Origin: an uncultured bacterium
GTDB taxonomy: Bacteria > Patescibacteriota > Minisyncoccia > Phycocordibacterales > UBA9973
Assembly (NCBI GenBank): GCA_903854645.1
Contig: CAINWY010000005.1
Location: 1 to 5,185 of the forward strand
Direction of reading: 5' to 3'
Length of the DNA: 5,185 bases
The position numbers and the translations under genes were made by a program. Every line of letters begins with the position of its first letter. The stretch's first letter is position 1. The notes beneath the pieces were generated by a model. It saw only the letters and a program-made list of their open reading frames with translations, was not told the DNA's origin and searched no databases. This document shows positions 1-4,272 of the stretch, piece by piece.

Positions 1-767
1 ATCCAAGCTTTGAAGTAATACCCGCTCTATTATCAAGATGTAGGGTATTTGTAATGGAAGAGTTAAATGATAATAATATTAAACAAATCATCAAAAAAAC
101 AGGTTACAAAATGACAAAAGATTCTGTCGATTGGCTTACAAGTATGGCAAATGGGGATGCTCGTCAGGCTATAGCAATGATTGAGAACACTATATCTCTG
201 TATAAAGAAATATCTGTTGACAACTTTAAGAATACCCTCCAATCTAAATTTCTTCGATATGACAAAAAGGGGAGCGAGCACTATGATACTATCAGTGCCT
301 TTATAAAAAGTATGAGAGCATCAAATTCAGATGCTGCTTTATACTACTTGTCTCGAATGCTAGAAGCAGGGGAAGATCCAAAGTTTATAGCTCGCCGTAT
401 GGTCGTGTTTGCAAGTGAAGATATAGGATTAGCACTCCCTACAGCACTTGTTGTCGCAAATGATGTATTTAGGGCTGTAGAGACTATAGGGATGCCAGAG
501 TGTGGCATAAATCTGGCTCACGGCGTAGCATATTTATCTCTCGCTCCAAAGGATAGAAGGTCACACGACGCATACAGAAAAGCTCAACAAGATGTAATAA
601 GCTATGGTAATTTACCTATACCATTAATACTTCGTAATCCTACAACCAAGCTAAATAAAGAAATAGGGTATGGTGAAAATTATGAAAAATACACAAAAAC
701 AAATCTTCTCCCAGATAAATTAAAAAATAAAAAATACCTAGAAAACAATAAAAAAGAGAACAAATAG
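1..767 (+). CDS. rarA: Replication-associated recombination protein A (RarA/MgsA family), C-terminal part
   Basis: RarA is a tetrameric cytoplasmic AAA+ ATPase that acts on DNA ends and stalled replication forks, related to clamp-loader subunits. The open frame enters from upstream: codons from position 3 read PSFEVIPALLSRCRVFV, the family's conserved stretch with the arginine-finger SRCR, so the ATG at 54 is internal and not the start. The sensor-2 motif GDARQAI follows near 154. Next comes the typical tetramerisation region: KKGSEHYD, KSMR, DAALYYLSRMLEAGEDP, IARR, FASEDIGLA, then LAHGVAYLSLAPKDRRS. The C-terminal LRNPTTKLNKEIGYG is also family-typical and ends in a lysine/asparagine-rich tail. 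About 254 codons are visible; the family is usually 400-450 residues, so the Walker A and B region is missing upstream. It ends with two consecutive TAG stops. No hairpin terminator is seen directly after it. The next gene has its own promoter. Identification is very secure. Confidence 0.96.
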   Translation, partial: PSFEVIPALLSRCRVFVMEELNDNNIKQIIKKTGYKMTKDSVDWLTSMANGDARQAIAMIENTISLYKEISVDNFKNTLQSKFLRYDKKGSEHYDTISAFIKSMRASNSDAALYYLSRMLEAGEDPKFIARRMVVFASEDIGLALPTALVVANDVFRAVETIGMPECGINLAHGVAYLSLAPKDRRSHDAYRKAQQDVISYGNLPIPLILRNPTTKLNKEIGYGENYEKYTKTNLLPDKLKNKKYLENNKKENK

Positions 768-784
768 TAGTTGTATTTGTTGTA

Positions 785-814
785 TTGACTCTACTTAGAC
801 ACTCGTGGTATAAT
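785..814 (+). promoter_or_regulatory. Sigma70-type promoter for the small membrane protein
   Basis: A -35 box TTGACT (785-790) and a perfect -10 box TATAAT (809-814) are separated by 18 bp. A TG at 806-807 gives an extended -10 (TGg before TATAAT). Transcription would start near 820, leaving a roughly 40-nt leader before the ATG at 862. The leader carries a short hairpin, GCCG (838-841) pairing with CGGC (850-853). This is the best sigma70 match in the window. Confidence 0.8.
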
Positions 815-861
815 ACTTTTAAATTTACTTAATAAATGCCGCGTAGAAACGGCTAAAAATT

Positions 862-1119
862 ATGAGGGGTAAAATTGATGACGAATATGATCGTCAAACC
901 AATTTGATTTACAACAAAAATTACTTGGCAATAGAGGGTATAGCTTCATTTTTGCCAATCTTACTCTTTGTTTCTCTATTCTTCCTGTCTAGTATGACAA
1001 GGGAACATGGTTTGAAATTTGTTGCTTCTTTGGCATCATTCATTCTTTCAAGTTTTCTGTTTATTTATTCTTTAATATTAGCAAGAAGACTATGCAAAGA
1101 AGGAAAGCCAAAATGCTGA
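862..1119 (+). CDS. Small two-helix membrane protein, unknown function
   Basis: I do not recognise this 85-residue protein. It has a charged N-terminus (about residues 1-20, containing KIDDEYDRQ), a hydrophobic segment at about 27-45 (ASFLPILLFVSLFFL), a short charged turn (TREHGLK, 46-52), a second hydrophobic segment at about 53-74, and a basic cysteine-containing tail (RRLCKEGKPKC). By the positive-inside rule both ends should be cytoplasmic, forming a membrane hairpin. The ATG at 862 is the only in-frame ATG near the beginning; an in-frame TAG lies at 844-846. No Shine-Dalgarno precedes it; a GAGGGG lies just inside the gene at 864-869 and cannot serve this start. A strong promoter upstream and an intrinsic terminator downstream make it a one-gene transcription unit, which supports its being real. 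No catalytic motif is visible. Confidence 0.75.
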   Translation: MRGKIDDEYDRQTNLIYNKNYLAIEGIASFLPILLFVSLFFLSSMTREHGLKFVASLASFILSSFLFIYSLILARRLCKEGKPKC

Positions 1120-1141
1120 ATAAACCTAGCATCAATTAAGG

Positions 1142-1175
1142 TACCTATATTCATTATGATTATAGGTATTTTTTT
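1142..1175 (+). terminator. Intrinsic terminator after the small membrane protein
   Basis: A perfect 8-bp stem, TACCTATA (1142-1149) with TATAGGTA (1161-1168), has an 11-nt loop and is followed at once by seven T residues (1169-1175). It begins about 22 bp after the TGA stop. The stem is AT-rich but the form is canonical. Confidence 0.8.
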
Positions 1176-1431
1176 ATACGCATAAAAGACATAATATAAA
1201 GGACATTCTATGTATTATGTCCTTTATATTATGTGTCCTTTAGGAATTTGTTTGAGTATGATTATAATACTTTTATCTTATTTTTTGATTTCATTAATAT
1301 AATTTTATTTGAATCAAAAAATTAAATTTGACATATTATGTAAAAATATGTCGTATTATCTTTATCGTTTATATATGTCTTTCTCGATATATTTATTTGT
1401 ATTTCACATTTAAATTTAATTTTGGGAAGTC
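1176..1431. other. AT-rich intergenic stretch without a convincing gene
   Basis: No supported gene lies here. Besides the 18-bp hairpin at 1189-1234 it has an 11-bp perfect inverted repeat (1280-1290 with 1312-1322, arm ATTTTTTGATT, 21-nt loop) and an 8-bp one (GACATATT 1330-1337 with AATATGTC 1345-1352, 7-nt loop). A TATAATACTTTTA at 1263-1275 exactly repeats the -10 region found at 809-821, but its -35 (TTAGGA, 1240-1245, 17-bp spacer) is weak. A TTGACA at 1328-1333 lacks a -10 at normal spacing. Given the AT content, some of these could arise by chance. Confidence 0.6.
1189..1234. repeat. Perfect 18-bp inverted repeat (long hairpin)
   Basis: The left arm 1189-1206 is exactly complementary to the right arm 1217-1234, with a 10-nt loop TCTATGTATT. 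The right arm is not followed by a T-run, and neither is the left arm read on the minus strand, so it is not an obvious intrinsic terminator in either direction. The word GTCCTTTA in the right arm (1219-1226) recurs at 1235-1242, giving a slipped alternative pairing. A structured RNA, a protein-binding palindrome or a small mobile-element remnant are all possible. Confidence 0.8.
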
Positions 1432-1459
1432 TTGACAGTGTCCATAGAAAGTATAGTCT
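1432..1459 (+). promoter_or_regulatory. Candidate promoter for the cysteine-repeat protein
   Basis: A perfect -35 TTGACA (1432-1437) is followed after 16 bp by TAGTCT (1454-1459), which keeps the three most conserved -10 positions (T, A and final T) but is otherwise poor. The same pair with the same spacing occurs before the next gene (2709-2736), which raises confidence. Transcription would start near 1466, giving an untranslated leader of about 85 nt. The -10 overlaps the left arm of an inverted repeat (1455-1462 with 1482-1489). Confidence 0.5.
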
Positions 1460-1489
1460 TAAGATATATGTGTTCTTGTTTTTAAGACT
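1455..1489. repeat. Inverted repeat overlapping the candidate -10 box
   Basis: AGTCTTAA (1455-1462) is exactly complementary to TTAAGACT (1482-1489) with a 19-nt spacer. The left arm covers most of the candidate -10 box and would lie before the transcript start, so a DNA operator is more plausible than an RNA hairpin. Eight-bp arms in AT-rich DNA can be chance. Confidence 0.4.
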
Positions 1490-1550
1490 CTATCTTTTAT
1501 TAATTTATTAACTGTATGGTACTCACTTTGGATTGAGGCCAATAAAATTT

Positions 1551-2615
1551 ATGTTTACACAAATGAGAACTTTGAATCTCAAAGTCTTTGGAATGTTTTT
1601 GTTTATCATTAGTTTTTTAGCAAGTGGTCTTCTTATAAACGTCACTTCTGCATTTGCTGCTGATCAAACACCAATTGCAAAATATGTATCATGCGCAACT
1701 AGGTCCGGAGATAGCTATGATATATTTACTGGAGAAAAATGCGTAAATGACACAAGTCCAACCTTGAAAGCATGTGCTCCCGATTCTGGTGATATATATA
1801 ATATAGAGGATGGAAAAAAGTGCACAAATGACACTAGTATTAAAATGGTAGGGTGCAAAAAAAGCTCTGGTGATTTCTATGATATATACTCAGGTAAAAG
1901 ATGCTTGAATACTATGCCTATTGCTTGCCTCCCTGGTTCTGGACATATATACAGTATTAATACTGGATTTAAATGTACAAATGATACAAGTATAAAACAG
2001 ATATCTTGTGCATTAGGTTCTCGTCATATTTATGATATCTATACAGGAAGGAAATGCATTACTGATACTTCAAAAAAGTTAATTTCCAAGTTTGATATTA
2101 AAACACTCCCATTAAAAGATACACTAAAACTAGCTTCTTCGTCTTCTACATCAACTGAACTTTTAGCTACTACAGAAGATACTGAATTAAATAGTGATGA
2201 ATCTGGTCCATCCGGAAGAGAAAAGATTGCTAATACCTTGGCTGCAAGTGCGGGGAAAGTGGGTTCAATAGTAAAGGGTCCTATGTCTATCTGGATTATA
2301 CTTTTGATAATTGCTATTCTTCTAACTGGTGGATATGCGGTTTATAGTTTACTTTACAAGAAGGATGAAGATGAAATTGTGAAGCACGATACAGTAAAGC
2401 CTGTAACTCAAGTTACCAATACTCCAAATCCTGTAAAGCCAGTGACACCAGCTACAGCAACTCCTATAGTACAAGTAGTAAATGCTGCACATCATTTGAA
2501 TCAACATCCACAACAAAATAATAATTCAAATAATCCAGCAAATACAACAAATCCTATTCCTGCAGCACCTATACAAAACACTTCAAGCCCTCAAGGTCAA
2601 ACATCTGTTAAGTAA
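1551..2615 (+). CDS. Secreted membrane-anchored protein with five C-x15-C repeats
   Basis: I do not recognise a named family. The 354-residue protein begins with a signal peptide (basic start, hydrophobic core around 15-30, likely cleavage after AFA at residue 36). Five tandem repeats of about 27 residues follow, with cysteine pairs 48/64, 75/91, 102/118, 126/142 and 153/169; the pattern is C-x3-SG-x2-Y-x-I-x2-G-x-K/R-C, then usually N/TDTS. Paired cysteines outside the membrane suggest disulfide-closed loops. A Ser/Thr-rich linker (about 180-240) leads to one transmembrane helix at about 246-268, then KKDEDE and a roughly 85-residue tail rich in Pro, Thr, Asn and Gln. The frame also opens at a TTG (1533), but the ATG at 1551 is preferred because the next secreted protein aligns from the same MFTQMR. 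No good Shine-Dalgarno is present; TGAGG lies 12 nt before the ATG. It is an envelope protein by context. A structural or adhesive role is only inferred. Confidence 0.88.
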   Translation: MFTQMRTLNLKVFGMFLFIISFLASGLLINVTSAFAADQTPIAKYVSCATRSGDSYDIFTGEKCVNDTSPTLKACAPDSGDIYNIEDGKKCTNDTSIKMVGCKKSSGDFYDIYSGKRCLNTMPIACLPGSGHIYSINTGFKCTNDTSIKQISCALGSRHIYDIYTGRKCITDTSKKLISKFDIKTLPLKDTLKLASSSSTSTELLATTEDTELNSDESGPSGREKIANTLAASAGKVGSIVKGPMSIWIILLIIAILLTGGYAVYSLLYKKDEDEIVKHDTVKPVTQVTNTPNPVKPVTPATATPIVQVVNAAHHLNQHPQQNNNSNNPANTTNPIPAAPIQNTSSPQGQTSVK

Positions 2616-2616
2616 G

Positions 2617-2663
2617 AATAAATACCCCGTTTAAAGCAACAGCTTTAAACGGGGTATTTATTT
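2617..2663 (+). terminator. Strong hairpin terminator, possibly bidirectional
   Basis: A perfect 21-bp stem pairs 2617-2637 with 2642-2662 around an AACA loop, and starts one base after the TAA stop. The core is CCCCGTTTAAAGC. The right arm ends TATTTATTT and the left arm starts AATAAATA, so T-rich tails are present on both strands, though no uninterrupted T-run is seen. Confidence 0.8.
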
Positions 2664-2708
2664 GGACCAGATAAGGGGAAATTGCCTCCTAGATTTGCGC
2701 TGTGGCTA

Positions 2709-2736
2709 TTGACACGTTTCGTATTAGGAGTAGTCT
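2709..2736 (+). promoter_or_regulatory. Candidate promoter for the peptidoglycan-binding protein
   Basis: TTGACA (2709-2714), a 16-bp spacer and TAGTCT (2731-2736) match the element before the preceding gene in both boxes and in spacing. The start of transcription would be near 2743, about 105 nt before the ATG at 2848. A rival reading treats AGGAG (2726-2730) and the ATG at 2737 as a short leader peptide, which would need an earlier promoter. Confidence 0.5.
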
Positions 2737-2847
2737 ATGAATATAGGTACAAGTTATGTTTTAGTTTTGTTTATCTAATTAAGTTTATAAATAATAAAAA
2801 TTAATAAGAACTTGCTCAGGCATATCCTTGCTAGCAAAAATAAATAT

Positions 2848-4212
2848 ATGTTTACTCAGATGAGATTAAACCTCAGGTTTGTGAGAACAATTCTTTTTGC
2901 TCTGGTTTTTTTAACCAGTGGTTTTTTTATTCCTTCTAATTATGCACATGCTGAATCAGTTTCATCTGCAATTACATCTGCGAGGAATGCGGTCTTAGCT
3001 GCTTATGCTAGTTACACAGAAGCAAATTATAGTCCTCAAAACTGGAACACTTTGACTAAATTTAAAAATGATGCATTAGAAAATATAGATTACTGCTACG
3101 ACAGAGGTGACATTGACAATGCATTAATATATAAAGATACAGCAATAGTTGGAATGGACGGAGTATTAACAATCGTTGAAACATTTGCTCTATACAAAGT
3201 TAATAAACTCAGTGAACTCAGTACTGCATTTTCAACGTATCATGAAGCAGATTACACTAGTGATAAATGGACGATCCTTGGTGAATTTAATTCTGCTGGT
3301 ATTACAGCAATTAATAATGCAACGAGTTCAACGGCGGTAGATAATGCTCTATCAACAGCAACAAATGGAATGGCTGGTGTTTTAACTATTACTCTAATGT
3401 TACCTGGATACAAAATTACCAAACTTGGTGAACTTGGAACTGTATTTGCAACTTATTTAGAGGTAAATTATTCCGCAGAAAATTGGGCCACATTAACTGG
3501 ATTTAATTCTGCAGGTATTACAGCAATTAACAATGCGGCCGATCTAACAGCAGTAGATAGTGCAATATTAGCGGCAACTAATGGAATGAGTGGGGTTTCC
3601 GTTTCGACATTGTTACTAGATAATTATAAAAATTCTAAAAAAGGTGAACTCGGAACTGTATTTGCAACATATTCAGAGGTAAATTATTCCGCAGAAAATT
3701 GGGTGGCATTAACTGGATTTAATTCTGCAGGTATTACAGCAATTAATAATTCAATAGATCAAGCCGGGGTTGATTTAGCTTTAAAAACTGCAACGGACGG
3801 AATGCGGAATGTATCAATAATAGTTAGTCATTCTGGCGGCAGTTATGCTTTATTTGTATTTGTACCGAAACCAACTGAACCAATAAAAATACAAACCACT
3901 GATGAGTGTTCTGCAGGAGCTAATTTTAGTATTACCACAGGAAAAGCTTGTGTTCTAAGTATACCAATTGCCAAAGGACAGGTTTTAGGTGCGGAAAAGT
4001 ACAACTTTACAATACTTCTAAAAATTGGATCGAAGGGGAACGAGGTAATCGAGCTTCAAAAGTTTCTAGTTTCACTTGGTTATAATATTGGACTAACAGA
4101 TGGTATATTTGGCACAAAGACTAAAGCTGCTGTCATTTCATTTCAAATTGCAAATAAGCTAGTAGGGGATGGAATAGTGGGCACAAAAACTCGTATATTA
4201 TTAAACAAATAA
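2848..4212 (+). CDS. Secreted peptidoglycan-binding protein with four FIVAR-like repeats
   Basis: This 454-residue protein probably attaches to the cell wall outside the membrane. A signal peptide ends AHA at residue 35. Four helical repeats of 72-75 residues follow (about 47-121, 122-193, 194-265, 266-325), each with Y-x-E-x2-Y-x4-W, a middle AI-N-N and a VD-x-A...A-x2-G-M-x2-V end. This resembles FIVAR-type repeats of Gram-positive surface proteins; the family name is my inference. After a Gly/Pro linker comes a C-x13-C motif (354/368, with SAGANFSITTGKA), a VLGAE motif (379-383), and a PG_binding_1-type domain from about 388 to the end (GSKGNEVIELQKFL, DGIFGTKTKAAVISFQ, DGIVGTKTR). No catalytic domain is present, so it is likely a wall-anchored adhesin or structural protein. 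The frame also opens at TTG 2812, but the ATG at 2848 matches the start of the previous gene. No Shine-Dalgarno is visible. Confidence 0.92.
   Translation: MFTQMRLNLRFVRTILFALVFLTSGFFIPSNYAHAESVSSAITSARNAVLAAYASYTEANYSPQNWNTLTKFKNDALENIDYCYDRGDIDNALIYKDTAIVGMDGVLTIVETFALYKVNKLSELSTAFSTYHEADYTSDKWTILGEFNSAGITAINNATSSTAVDNALSTATNGMAGVLTITLMLPGYKITKLGELGTVFATYLEVNYSAENWATLTGFNSAGITAINNAADLTAVDSAILAATNGMSGVSVSTLLLDNYKNSKKGELGTVFATYSEVNYSAENWVALTGFNSAGITAINNSIDQAGVDLALKTATDGMRNVSIIVSHSGGSYALFVFVPKPTEPIKIQTTDECSAGANFSITTGKACVLSIPIAKGQVLGAEKYNFTILLKIGSKGNEVIELQKFLVSLGYNIGLTDGIFGTKTKAAVISFQIANKLVGDGIVGTKTRILLNK
2986..3822 (+). repeat. Four in-frame tandem repeats, 216-225 bp each
   Basis: The conserved Trp codon lies at 3043, 3268, 3484 and 3700, giving spacings of 225, 216 and 216 bp. 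Units run about 2986-3210, 3211-3426, 3427-3642 and 3643-3822. The first 108 bp of units three and four (3427-3534 and 3643-3750) differ at only 7 positions by my count, while their second halves are clearly diverged. A segment coding FNSAGITAINN is kept in units two to four. Confidence 0.9.
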
Positions 4213-4224
4213 TAAAACATGCGT

Positions 4225-4256
4225 ACAAATTATCATCTTTACAGGTGATAATTTGT
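4225..4256 (+). terminator. Hairpin after the peptidoglycan-binding gene, possible terminator
   Basis: A 13-bp stem (4225-4237 with 4244-4256, one G-U pair) closes a 6-nt loop, TTTACA, and begins 13 nt after the TAA stop. No T-run follows, so it is a weak intrinsic terminator at best. Its loop is also the candidate -35 box of the next gene. Confidence 0.5.
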
Positions 4257-4266
4257 TAAGTATAAT
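4238..4266 (+). promoter_or_regulatory. Promoter of the CAP-domain gene, probably leaderless
   Basis: TTTACA (4238-4243) lies 17 bp before a perfect TATAAT (4261-4266). Transcription should start about 7 nt after the -10, which is the A of the ATG at 4273. A transcript without a 5' leader would explain the absence of a Shine-Dalgarno sequence. Confidence 0.75.
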
Positions 4267-4272
4267 TCAAAC

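Noticed and set aside
63..281. Minus-strand open frame of 72 codons
   Set aside because: It lies fully opposite rarA, whose conserved motifs make the + strand certain.
862..1188. Recoded TGA (glycine, as in Gracilibacteria) extending the small membrane protein
   Set aside because: Reading through TGA 1117-1119 would continue through the intrinsic terminator, and no in-frame TGA occurs inside the long genes, so the standard bacterial code fits.
1189..1234. Intrinsic terminator or insertion-sequence end
   Set aside because: No T-run follows on either strand, and no transposase gene or target-site duplication is visible nearby.
1533..1550. TTG start for the cysteine-repeat protein
   Set aside because: The ATG at 1551 gives a start that aligns with the next secreted protein (MFTQMR); the TTG has no ribosome site. 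Not fully excluded.
1176..1550. Replication origin
   Set aside because: AT-rich with hairpins, but no DnaA-box-like TTATCCACA cluster is visible.
2812..2847. TTG start for the peptidoglycan-binding protein
   Set aside because: It would add 12 residues unlike those of the related leader; similarity begins essentially at the ATG at 2848.
2986..3822. CRISPR array or non-coding tandem repeat
   Set aside because: Units of 216-225 bp keep the reading frame and encode helical protein repeats; there are no short repeats with unique spacers.
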